A stretch of 54,352 nt of DNA from assembly GCA_900317425.1 (NCBI GenBank), contig ONGR01000012.1, positions 1 to 54,352 of the forward strand. Reading direction: 5' to 3'. Made by a program: the position numbers and the translations under genes. Within the stretch, counting starts at the first letter, position 1. Each line of letters opens with the position of its first letter. The notes under the pieces are model-generated. The model worked only from the letters and a program-made list of their open reading frames with translations. It had not been told where the DNA came from and made no database searches. Below, one piece after another: positions 37,657 to 45,259 of this stretch. This DNA comes from an uncultured Eubacteriales bacterium. GTDB taxonomy: Bacteria; Bacillota; Clostridia; Oscillospirales; Oscillospiraceae.

Positions 37657-37689
37657 AAGGCTCCCCGCATAGTGCCGGGGAGCCTTTTT
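37657..37689 (+). terminator. Intrinsic terminator after the VTC unit
   Basis: AAGGCTCCCCG / CGGGGAGCCTT is an 11-bp stem followed by TTTTTGTT. Confidence 0.85.
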
Positions 37690-37696
37690 GTTCCTC

Positions 37697-37725
37697 TTGT
37701 CAAGGAAAAGAGAAATGTGTATAAT
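37697..37725 (+). promoter_or_regulatory. Promoter for msrA
   Basis: TTGTCA at 37697-37702, a 17-bp spacer and TATAAT at 37720-37725. Confidence 0.65.
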
Positions 37726-37763
37726 CCATTATAATTAATATGGTAGGCAGAGGAGGAGATCCC

Positions 37764-38261
37764 ATGAAAACCATCTATCTGGCCGGCGGCTGCTTCTGGG
37801 GCACCCAGCGATTCTTTGACCAGTTTCCCGGCGTGATCAAAACCGAGGTGGGCTATGCCAACGGCCGCACCGCCAACCCCAGCTATGAGGACGTGTGCCG
37901 CCGTGACACGGGTCACGCCGAGACGGTGAAGATCGAGTTCGATGAGACGGTCATCTCCACCGCGAAGCTGCTGGACTACTATTTTCTCACTATCGACCCG
38001 CTGTCGGTGAACCGGCAGGGGGGAGACGTGGGTACCCAGTACCGCACCGGCATCTACTATACCGACGAGAGTCTGCTGCCGGAGATCCGGGCCCGCGTGG
38101 CGGCGGAGGAGCAGAAGGTGGGGGCGCCGTTGGCTGTGGAGGTGCTGCCGCTGGAGAACTTCTACCGGGCGGAGGAGTATCACCAGGACTATCTGGTGAA
38201 GAACCCCACCGGCTACTGCCATATCCCGGCGGCCCTGCTGCATCTGACAGAGGAGAAGTGA
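37764..38261 (+). CDS. msrA: Peptide-methionine (S)-S-oxide reductase MsrA
   Basis: The 165-aa enzyme has the catalytic GGCFWG motif at residues 9-14 and the GYANG, GHAETV and YHQDYL signatures. A C-terminal Cys in GYCHI may act in resolving. It reduces S-methionine sulfoxide in oxidised proteins. GAGGAGGAG lies about 6 nt before ATG 37764; an upstream in-frame start at 37740 is less likely. It is 3 nt from the next gene, so they are cotranscribed. No MsrB domain is attached. Confidence 0.95.
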   Translation: MKTIYLAGGCFWGTQRFFDQFPGVIKTEVGYANGRTANPSYEDVCRRDTGHAETVKIEFDETVISTAKLLDYYFLTIDPLSVNRQGGDVGTQYRTGIYYTDESLLPEIRARVAAEEQKVGAPLAVEVLPLENFYRAEEYHQDYLVKNPTGYCHIPAALLHLTEEK

Positions 38262-38264
38262 CCC

Positions 38265-38987
38265 ATGGGAAACGAGAACGGCGAGTGGATCATGCACGGC
38301 ATCGGGGAAGAGGATCCCCACCGCATCAAAACGGCGGACGAGCTGGTGGCCTATATCAATGAGGTGGGCTTCCTGCCCCTGTTCGCCAACGCCATCCCCG
38401 GCTTTTCCGTGGAGGAGCGCACCCTGGCCCGGGACTGGTGGAGCGATGATCCGGCTCGTGACCCCTGGCAATGGCGACAGATCATTGCCGCCGGAGGACA
38501 GGTGGCCTACGGCAAGTTTTTCGATAAGAAGGCGGGCTTCATCTCCCTGGAATGGCTGCCGTATTTTGCCAATGCCCGGCGTGACGGCTATGACTTTGAC
38601 GCCCGCTGGGAGGACGGCAAAGCGTCCAACCGTGCCAGGAAGATCATGGAGCTCTTTGCCGACGGAGAGGGGAGATTCTCCTACCAGATCCGCCAGCTGG
38701 CCGGTTTCGGCAAGGACGGGGAGAAGAACTTCGAGGGGACGATCACGGGGCTGCAGATGGAGACGTATCTGGTCATCCGGGATTTTCGCTGCCGTTTCAA
38801 CAAGCATGGCGCACCCTACGGCTGGCCCATCGCCGTCTACGCCACACCAGAAGCCCTGTGGGGCTATGACGTCGTTACCGCCGCCTATTCAGAGTCGCCG
38901 GAGAAATCCCATGAGCGATTCTATCAGCATATGCGCCGGATCTGGCCCATCGCCACGGAGCGGCAGCTTCGTAAGGTACTGGGCTGA
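38265..38987 (+). CDS. AlkZ-related / uncharacterised protein
   Basis: The 240-aa soluble protein contains YINEVGFLPLFANAIPGFSV, WWSDDPARDPWQWRQIIA, VAYGKFFDKKAGFISLEW and LQMETYLVIRDFRCRFNKHG. I recognise this as the family often labelled AlkZ-related, named for similarity to a winged-helix DNA glycosylase. I cannot verify the catalytic site, and a DNA-repair role is uncertain. It follows msrA by 3 nt, which would couple protein and possibly DNA damage repair. A terminator follows. Confidence 0.65.
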   Translation: MGNENGEWIMHGIGEEDPHRIKTADELVAYINEVGFLPLFANAIPGFSVEERTLARDWWSDDPARDPWQWRQIIAAGGQVAYGKFFDKKAGFISLEWLPYFANARRDGYDFDARWEDGKASNRARKIMELFADGEGRFSYQIRQLAGFGKDGEKNFEGTITGLQMETYLVIRDFRCRFNKHGAPYGWPIAVYATPEALWGYDVVTAAYSESPEKSHERFYQHMRRIWPIATERQLRKVLG

Positions 38988-39012
38988 TCGTACCGGTTTT
39001 GCCAAAGAAAGG

Positions 39013-39046
39013 AAAAGCACCTGCCGTCGGGCGGTGCTTTTTCTCT
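39013..39046 (+). terminator. Intrinsic terminator after the msrA unit
   Basis: AAAAGCACC / GGTGCTTTT with an inner GCC/GGC helix, followed by TTTCTCTTT. Confidence 0.75.
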
Positions 39047-39075
39047 TTGCGGCAGCATAAGAGAGTAAATATACC

Positions 39076-39104
39076 TTGTCTTGCCGGGAGGACGGTAGTA
39101 TAAT
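39076..39104 (+). promoter_or_regulatory. Distal promoter in the 38988-39367 gap
   Basis: TTGTCT at 39076-39081, a 17-bp spacer and TATAAT at 39099-39104. It would make a ~260-nt leader for the M3 peptidase gene or a separate short RNA. Confidence 0.55.
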
Positions 39105-39110
39105 ACAGAA

Positions 39111-39205
39111 AAGCAGAAAGGGCAATTTTTCCAAATAATTTTTCGAGCGCGGAATGCGTTGCGCCGCCTTGGATTGCTCTGCTGCCTTTGTTTCTTTGTG
39201 CGAAA
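39111..39205 (+). ncRNA. Possible short RNA or attenuated leader
   Basis: After the distal promoter, GCAGA-N4-GCAAT can pair with ATTGC-TCTGC, followed by TGCCTTTGTTTCTTTG, a T-rich stretch. A second promoter starts immediately afterwards. No open frame with a ribosome binding site is visible here. Apart from this and the two promoters I see nothing else in the 380-bp gap. Confidence 0.3.
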
Positions 39206-39220
39206 TTTGCAGAAAAAGCA

Positions 39221-39249
39221 TTGCGAAACCCGAGATTATGTGTTATTAT
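39221..39249 (+). promoter_or_regulatory. Proximal promoter for the M3 peptidase gene
   Basis: TTGCGA at 39221-39226, a 17-bp spacer and TATTAT at 39244-39249, 118 bp before the start codon. Confidence 0.55.
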
Positions 39250-39367
39250 CTCTAAATAGAGTGGGTTTCACTTTGAGATCTGCCCAAATTCTTTTTGACA
39301 CGGACAAAGTTGATTTGTTTGTCCACTGAGGATGGATTATCTACTTTCCCGCCATAAAGGAGCCGTT

Positions 39368-41071
39368 ATGAAGTTTTCTGAAATGCCCTATGCTCGCCCC
39401 GATGCGGAGGCGGTCAAGTCCCAGCTGGCGGCCTTAACGGAGAAGCTGAAGGCCGCGGCCAGCTATGCCGAGGCCAGAGCCGTTTTCCTGGAGAAGGAGG
39501 AGAGCCAGAAGCACGTGATGACAGCGATGACTCTGGCCAGCATCCGCCACTCCATCGACACCCGGGACGAGTTCTATGACGGCGAGATGAAGTTCTGGAA
39601 CGCTTTCGGGCCGGAGCTGCAGGAATACAGCCAGGCGTGGACCATGGCCATGCTGGACAGCCCCTTCCGTGGTGAATTTGCCGCCGAGTACGGCGATCTG
39701 ATGTTCGTCAACGCCGAGATCGAGCTGAAGTCCTTCTCCCCGGAGATCATTCCGGAGCTGCAGAAGGAGAACGATCTTACCCAGGAATATGAGAAGATCC
39801 TGGCCTCCGCCGAGATCCCCTTCGAGGGTAAGATCTACACGCTGTCCCAGCTGACCCCCATCAAGACAGACAGCGACGATGCGCGTCGTCTGGCGGCATG
39901 GAAGGCCGAGGGCCAGTGGTACAAGGACAATCAGCCCCGCCTGGACGCTATCTATGATGAGCTGGTTCATCTGCGTGATCAGATGGGCAAGAAGCTGGGC
40001 TATGAGGGCTATACCACCCTTGGCTATTATCGCATGGGCCGCAACTGCTACACCAAGGAGGACGTGGAGAAGTTCCGCGCCGCCGTGCAGAAGTATCTGG
40101 TGCCCGTGGCGGAGGACATTTATCGTGAGCAGGCCAAGCGTCTGGGCAAGTCCTATCCGCTGAGCTTTGCCGACGCGGCACTGAAGTTCCGCAGCGGCAA
40201 CCCCCGTCCCGTGGGGACCCCCGACGACATTCTGGCCCAGGGCCGGAAGTTCTACGATGAGCTGTCGCCCGAGACCAGCCGGTTCTTCCGCTCCATGCTG
40301 GAAGGGGAGATGCTGGACGTCCTGTCCACCGAGGGCAAGCAGTCCGGCGGCTACTGCACCGGCCTGCCCGACTACAAGATGCCCTTTATCTTCGCCAACT
40401 TCAACGGCACCCAGGGTGACGTGGAGGTGGTGACCCACGAGGCCGGCCACGCGTTTGAGGCATGGCTGAATATGGACCGCATCCCCATGGATTACGTCTG
40501 GCCCAGCATGGAGGCCTGCGAGGTCCACTCCATGAGCATGGAGTTCTTCGCCTGGCCCTGGGCGGGCGGCTTTTTCGGACCGGACGAGCGTAAATTCCTG
40601 TACAGCCACCTGGCAGACAGCGTCACCTTCATCCCCTACGGCACCATGGTGGATCACTTCCAGCATATTGTCTACGAGCAGCCGGATCTGACTCCTGCCC
40701 AGCGCCACGCCGAGTGGAAACGTCTGCTGGGCATCTACATGCCCTGGATGAAGCTGGACGGTGAGATCCCCTTCTACAGCGAGGGCGAGGGCTGGCAGCG
40801 TCAGCACCACATCTATTCCAGCCCCTTCTATTATATCGACTACTGTCTGGCTCAGACGGTGGCCCTGGAGTTCTGGGCTATGATCCAGAAGGATCGTTCC
40901 GACGCCTGGAACCACTACATGGCCTACACCCGTCAGGGCGGCAGCCACACCTTTACCGATCTGCTGAAGAACGCCGATCTGGAGACGCCTTTTGACGAGA
41001 GCTGTCTGCGTGGCGTGTGCCAGGTGGCCCGCCAGTGGCTGGCTGATTTCGACCTGACCGGCATTGCGTAA
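39368..41071 (+). CDS. M3 family oligoendopeptidase (PepF-like)
   Basis: This 567-aa cytoplasmic zinc peptidase has the HExxH motif in VVTHEAGHAFEAW near residue 357. The third ligand region follows in WPSMEACEVHSMSMEFFAWP about 25 residues later. It hydrolyses peptides of about 6-18 residues, fitting its place just before the oligopeptide importer genes. AAAGGAG lies 6 nt before ATG 39368; an in-frame ATG at 39332 is upstream of that site. Its stop overlaps the next start (TAATG). Confidence 0.93.
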   Translation: MKFSEMPYARPDAEAVKSQLAALTEKLKAAASYAEARAVFLEKEESQKHVMTAMTLASIRHSIDTRDEFYDGEMKFWNAFGPELQEYSQAWTMAMLDSPFRGEFAAEYGDLMFVNAEIELKSFSPEIIPELQKENDLTQEYEKILASAEIPFEGKIYTLSQLTPIKTDSDDARRLAAWKAEGQWYKDNQPRLDAIYDELVHLRDQMGKKLGYEGYTTLGYYRMGRNCYTKEDVEKFRAAVQKYLVPVAEDIYREQAKRLGKSYPLSFADAALKFRSGNPRPVGTPDDILAQGRKFYDELSPETSRFFRSMLEGEMLDVLSTEGKQSGGYCTGLPDYKMPFIFANFNGTQGDVEVVTHEAGHAFEAWLNMDRIPMDYVWPSMEACEVHSMSMEFFAWPWAGGFFGPDERKFLYSHLADSVTFIPYGTMVDHFQHIVYEQPDLTPAQRHAEWKRLLGIYMPWMKLDGEIPFYSEGEGWQRQHHIYSSPFYYIDYCLAQTVALEFWAMIQKDRSDAWNHYMAYTRQGGSHTFTDLLKNADLETPFDESCLRGVCQVARQWLADFDLTGIA

Positions 41072-41643
41072 TGGCTGAAAAGAAAAAGCGCAAGGGCCGC
41101 CGTGCGTACCTCAACGATTTCCACGTAGGGCTCAACGGCGAATATACCTACACAGGTCCCGTCTACCGCTACGAGGGAGAGCTGCCCTATCCGCAAGCTC
41201 TCAAACGGCTGCGCTTGCTGGTGGCGGCTATGTGCCTGGCTATGATCGGCGCAGGCGTCGTACCGGCTCCCTCCATGGTGGGCTTCGGCAACTTCTACGT
41301 GGTCTCGTTCTTTATGATCGAGCTGGTGGGTGTGGCGCTGTCGACCTGGTCAGCCTACCGGCTGATCTCCGGCTGCGAAAACCTCCGGGCTTACGTGTAT
41401 GAGGCCACGGTGAACAAGCTGCCCCAGCGATTGGAGATGACCTTCTTCTTCGCGGCGGCCTGCGTGGTGGTCAATGTCGTTTACCTCTGTCTCAACGGCT
41501 TCGGCGGAAAAGTGATCCTGTCTCTGCTCCTTATCGTCGTTCATATCGGTGTCGGCGCTGCGGCGCAGGTCCTGCGAAGGACGCTCACCCTGATGCGGTG
41601 GAATACCGGCAGGGAAGAGGAGCTCCCGGAGCATGAGGAATGA
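41071..41643 (+). CDS. Four-helix membrane protein of unknown function
   Basis: The 190-aa protein has a basic start (MAEKKKRKGRRAYLNDFHVG) and four hydrophobic segments (LLVAAMCLAMIGAGVV; VVSFFMIELVGVALSTW; MTFFFAAACVVVNVVYLCL; VILSLLLIVVHIGVGAAAQV). A charged tail follows. I do not recognise the family. It overlaps the M3 peptidase stop by one base and precedes the importer genes by 88 bp. A role in peptide handling is only positional inference. Confidence 0.8.
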   Translation: MAEKKKRKGRRAYLNDFHVGLNGEYTYTGPVYRYEGELPYPQALKRLRLLVAAMCLAMIGAGVVPAPSMVGFGNFYVVSFFMIELVGVALSTWSAYRLISGCENLRAYVYEATVNKLPQRLEMTFFFAAACVVVNVVYLCLNGFGGKVILSLLLIVVHIGVGAAAQVLRRTLTLMRWNTGREEELPEHEE

Positions 41644-41669
41644 GACGCAATCCTATTTTATTGTGAATT

Positions 41670-41691
41670 ACGGATAGCAAGGTCCGTTTTT
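41670..41691 (+). terminator. Weak intrinsic terminator
   Basis: ACGGA / TCCGT with an 8-nt loop, followed by TTTTTC. A short stem, possibly leaky. No clear promoter lies between it and the peptide-binding protein gene, so that gene may depend on read-through. Confidence 0.35.
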
Positions 41692-41731
41692 CAAATTTCA
41701 TCCCAAAAAATCTTTTTAAGGAGGAACCAAG

Positions 41732-44023
41732 ATGAAAAAAGCTAAGAGAATCCTTGCACTTCTCCTCGCTCTCGTCATGGCGCTGGCTCTCGTGGCCTGC
41801 GGTGGCAACGGTGGAGGAAAGACGCTTGTTGTGGGTTATTCCCCGTTTAACAGCAAGTTCTCTCCCTTCTTCTCCGAGACTGCCTATGACCAGGATGCTC
41901 AGGCTATGACCCAGCTCAGTCTGCTGACCAGCGACCGTACTGGCGCCATTATCCTCAAGGGTATCGAGGGTGAGACCGTCAACTTCAATGGCACGGACTA
42001 TACCTACTATGGCCCGGCCGACCTGACCATCACCGAGAATGCTGATGGCACCGTGTACTATGATTTCAAGCTGCGCGATGACCTGAAGTTCTCCGATGGT
42101 GAGCCCCTGACCGTGGACGACGTGATCTTCTCCATGTACGTCCTGTGCGATCCTACCTATGATGGCTCCAGCACCCTGTATGCTCAGCCCATCCTGGGCA
42201 TGGACGCCTATCGTTCCGGTATGGACAGCCGCGGTAACGTGATCAACGCTGCCGGCCCCGATGGCTATACCGCCAACGATCTGTACACCGAAGAGCAGTA
42301 CAACACCTACTGGGACTACTACAACACCAAGGCTGGTGCTGACCTGGCCCAGGAGATCGTTGACTACTGCAAGGGCAATGGCTCCAACGCTGCCGATGAC
42401 AGCGTGGCTGCCTGCGCTGCCAACTGGGGTTACGAGCTGGCTGAGGATGCCACCGTCGAGGACTTCTGGAAGGCCATCCTGGACAACTTCGACGGCAATG
42501 TCGACGAGGCTGTTAGCGTTGAGTCTGCCGGCAGCGATCTGAACACCCTGACCATCAATGCCCTGGGCGACGAGTACAAGGCTGGTGTCCAGACCGGTAA
42601 CTCTGCCCCCAACATTGAGGGTATCCAGAAGATCGACGATTACAACATGCGCGTTGTTCTGACCAAGGTCGACGCCACCGCCATCTATCAGCTGGGTGTG
42701 AACATCGCCCCCATGCACTACTATGGCGAGAAGGATAAGTACGACTACGACAACAACATGTTCGGCTTCGACAAGGGCGATCTGAGCCATGTCCGCTCCG
42801 TCACTGCCAAGCCCATGGGCGCTGGCCCCTACAAGTTCATCAAGTTCGAGAACGGCGTCATCAACTATGAGGCCAATCCGAACTACTTCAAGGGTGAGCC
42901 CAAGACCAAGTACGTCAACTTCATCGAGACCACCGCTGATGACGATAAGCTGAACGGCGTTGTCACCGGTACCATCGACATCACCGATCCTTCCTTCTCC
43001 AACGACACCGTCGCGGCCATCGAGGCTGCCAACGGCGGTGAGCTGGACGGCGCGAAGATCACCACCAACACCGTGGATAACCTGGGTTACGGTTACATCG
43101 GCCAGAACGCTATCAACATGAGCGTGAACGGCGAGCCCGCTTCCGATGCTTCCAAGAACCTGCGTAAGGCTTTCGGCACCATCTTCTCCGTGTATCGTGA
43201 CGTCGCTATCGACTCCTACTACGGCGATCGTGCTGCCGTCATCAACTATCCTATCTCCAACACCTCTTGGGCTGCTCCTCGTCCCGCTGACGACGACTAC
43301 AAGGTCGCCTTCTCCGTCGACGTGAACGGCAACGACATCTACACCTCCGGCATGACCGCCGAGGAGAAGTATGCCGCCGCTCTGCAGGCTGCTCTGGGCT
43401 ACTTCGAGGCTGCCGGCTACACCGTTGAGAACGGCCAGCTGACCAAGGCTCCCGAGGGCGCCAAGCTGGAGTACACCTTCTGGATCCCCGCTGATGGTAC
43501 CGGTAACCACCCCGCCTTCATGATCGTCAACGAGGCCTCCAAGGCTCTGAAGACCATCGGCATGAACCTGATCATCAAGGATCTGAGCAACAGCTCCGAG
43601 CTGTGGGATAACCTGGATGCCATCCAGGTCGATATGTGGGCTGCCGCTTGGGGCTCCACCGTCGATCCCGATATGTATCAGATCTACTACGCTGACGTTG
43701 CTCATGGCCCCAGCACTGCTAAGGGCGTGAACCCCATGGGTGGTCCTGGCCAGGGCGGTTCCAACTATCAGTACTGCATCGCTGATCCCGAGCTGGATCG
43801 TCTGATCATGGAAGCCCGTTCCACCACCGACCAGGCTGCTCGTAAGGCTATGTACAAGGCCTGCCTGGATATCGTTATCGACTGGGCTGTCGAGACTCCG
43901 ACCTATCAGCGCCAGAACGCCATCATCTTCAGCACCGAGCGTGTCAACATGGACACCGTGACCCCCGACATCACCACCTTCTATGGCTGGATGGCCGAGG
44001 TCGAGAATATCGAGCTGAAGTAA
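41732..44023 (+). CDS. Oligopeptide ABC transporter substrate-binding lipoprotein
   Basis: The 763-aa exported lipoprotein has the signal LALLLALVMALALVACGGN with Cys23 as lipid site and belongs to the SBP_bac_5 family (OppA/DppA). It has RDDLKFSDGEPLTVDDVIFS near 115, GAGPYKF near 370 and VDMWAAAWGSTVDPDMYQI near 635. It is longer than the usual 530-600 aa, with an extra Asp/Ala-rich region around residues 150-290. Codon choice is strongly skewed to GCT, GGT, GTT and CGT compared with upstream genes, suggesting very high expression. AAGGAGGAA precedes ATG 41732. Confidence 0.93.
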   Translation: MKKAKRILALLLALVMALALVACGGNGGGKTLVVGYSPFNSKFSPFFSETAYDQDAQAMTQLSLLTSDRTGAIILKGIEGETVNFNGTDYTYYGPADLTITENADGTVYYDFKLRDDLKFSDGEPLTVDDVIFSMYVLCDPTYDGSSTLYAQPILGMDAYRSGMDSRGNVINAAGPDGYTANDLYTEEQYNTYWDYYNTKAGADLAQEIVDYCKGNGSNAADDSVAACAANWGYELAEDATVEDFWKAILDNFDGNVDEAVSVESAGSDLNTLTINALGDEYKAGVQTGNSAPNIEGIQKIDDYNMRVVLTKVDATAIYQLGVNIAPMHYYGEKDKYDYDNNMFGFDKGDLSHVRSVTAKPMGAGPYKFIKFENGVINYEANPNYFKGEPKTKYVNFIETTADDDKLNGVVTGTIDITDPSFSNDTVAAIEAANGGELDGAKITTNTVDNLGYGYIGQNAINMSVNGEPASDASKNLRKAFGTIFSVYRDVAIDSYYGDRAAVINYPISNTSWAAPRPADDDYKVAFSVDVNGNDIYTSGMTAEEKYAAALQAALGYFEAAGYTVENGQLTKAPEGAKLEYTFWIPADGTGNHPAFMIVNEASKALKTIGMNLIIKDLSNSSELWDNLDAIQVDMWAAAWGSTVDPDMYQIYYADVAHGPSTAKGVNPMGGPGQGGSNYQYCIADPELDRLIMEARSTTDQAARKAMYKACLDIVIDWAVETPTYQRQNAIIFSTERVNMDTVTPDITTFYGWMAEVENIELK

Positions 44024-44063
44024 GTTTGGTATTTGGTAAAAACATCGAGTTTTAAGTAGCGAA

Positions 44064-44091
44064 TGCCCTGCGGCCTTCGGGCCGCAGGGCA
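44064..44091 (+). promoter_or_regulatory. Intercistronic hairpin 1 (GC-rich, UUCG loop)
   Basis: TGCCCTGCGGCC-TTCG-GGCCGCAGGGCA is a perfect 12-bp stem with a stable tetraloop and no T-tract. It probably protects the upstream mRNA 3' end rather than terminating transcription. Confidence 0.65.
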
Positions 44092-44099
44092 CTCCAACC

Positions 44100-44152
44100 G
44101 CCGTACATCGAGGGGCAGCTGTCCTGGCACACGCTGTCTCTCGATGTGCGGC
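44100..44152 (+). promoter_or_regulatory. Intercistronic hairpin 2
   Basis: GCCGTACATCGAG (44100-44112) pairs with CTCGATGTGCGGC (44140-44152), with one G-U pair and an inner CAGC/GCTG helix. It follows hairpin 1 by 8 nt. Confidence 0.6.
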
Positions 44153-44254
44153 AGTTGAGAGAGAGTACACAGGTTAACGAACTAGCGATTTAACGTAGAA
44201 AATTCGGTTGCGTTGCCTGCACCCCCAATACCATTGAGAACGGAGGGTTCTTCT

Positions 44255-45241
44255 GTGCGCAAATATATCATAAAGCGCCTGTTGTTGTCGGTGGTCATCT
44301 TCTTCTTCGTAATGCTGATCATCTACGCGCTGATGCGTTGTCTGCCCACTTCGTACATTGAGAACGTGGCCCGCGCGAAGTCTCAGCAGCCCGGCTCCAA
44401 GAGCTACGACGAGTGGATGGCGCAATTGACAGCCATGTACAACATGGACAAGGGCATTTTCGCCGGCTATCTGTACTGGCTGAAGGACTTCTTCAGCGGT
44501 AACTTCGGCGACAGCTGGCACTACACTGTTCCCGTTATTCAGAAGTTCAACGAAACGGTCTGGCTCAGCTTCTGGATGGGCCTGATCACGATGTTCTTCG
44601 AACTGATCATCGCAATCCCCCTTGGTATTATTGCCGCTACCAAGCAGTATACCAAGACCGACTATACGATTTCCATTCTGGCATTGGCTTTTATCTCTCT
44701 GCCCACCTTCTTCTTCATCGCTCTGCTGAAGCTGGTCTTCAGCGTGAAGCTGGGTTGGTTTGACCTGTTCGGCTTGATCAGCCGTAACTATGAGCAGTTG
44801 TCCGCCATGGGCAAATTCCTGGATAAGGCGCACCACCTGGTGCTGCCCATCGTGACGCTGGTCATCATCAGCATCGGTGGTCTGATGCGTTATACCCGTA
44901 CCAACATGCTGGAAGTCTTGAACGCGGATTACATTCGTACTGCCCGCGCCAAGGGCCTCAGTGAGCGCAAGGTCATCTATCATCACGCCTTCCGTAACAC
45001 GCTGATTCCTCTGGTCACCATCGTCGGCGGTTCTCTGCCCGGCCTGTTCTCCGGTGCTCTGTTCACCGAGACCATGTTCTCCATTCCCGGTATCGGCTAT
45101 GCCTCTTACCACGCCATGGTTGCCGGTGATATCCCGTTCTCCATGTTCTACCTGGCATTCCTGTCGATCCTGACTCTGCTGGGTAACCTGATTTCCGATA
45201 TTCTGTACGCCGTGGTTGACCCGCGCGTACGCATCGCTTAA
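44255..45241 (+). CDS. Oligopeptide ABC transporter permease (OppB-like)
   Basis: The 328-aa permease has six predicted membrane helices, the start RKYIIKRLLLSVVIFFFVML, and the EAA-loop YIRTARAKGLSERKVIYHHA that docks the ATPase. The start is GTG 44255 with GGAGGG about 7 nt upstream; a TTG at 44213 is in frame but unsupported. It is separated from the binding-protein gene by 231 bp containing two strong hairpins. It pairs with the OppC-like protein 18 bp downstream. Confidence 0.93.
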   Translation: MRKYIIKRLLLSVVIFFFVMLIIYALMRCLPTSYIENVARAKSQQPGSKSYDEWMAQLTAMYNMDKGIFAGYLYWLKDFFSGNFGDSWHYTVPVIQKFNETVWLSFWMGLITMFFELIIAIPLGIIAATKQYTKTDYTISILALAFISLPTFFFIALLKLVFSVKLGWFDLFGLISRNYEQLSAMGKFLDKAHHLVLPIVTLVIISIGGLMRYTRTNMLEVLNADYIRTARAKGLSERKVIYHHAFRNTLIPLVTIVGGSLPGLFSGALFTETMFSIPGIGYASYHAMVAGDIPFSMFYLAFLSILTLLGNLISDILYAVVDPRVRIA

Positions 45242-45259
45242 GAAGGGAGGGTGACGGAA

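Noticed and set aside
41585-44170. Long minus-strand frame opposite the peptide-binding protein gene
   Set aside because: Repetitive Val/Gly/Asp/His translation typical of an antisense shadow; the plus strand encodes a complete lipoprotein with signal peptide.
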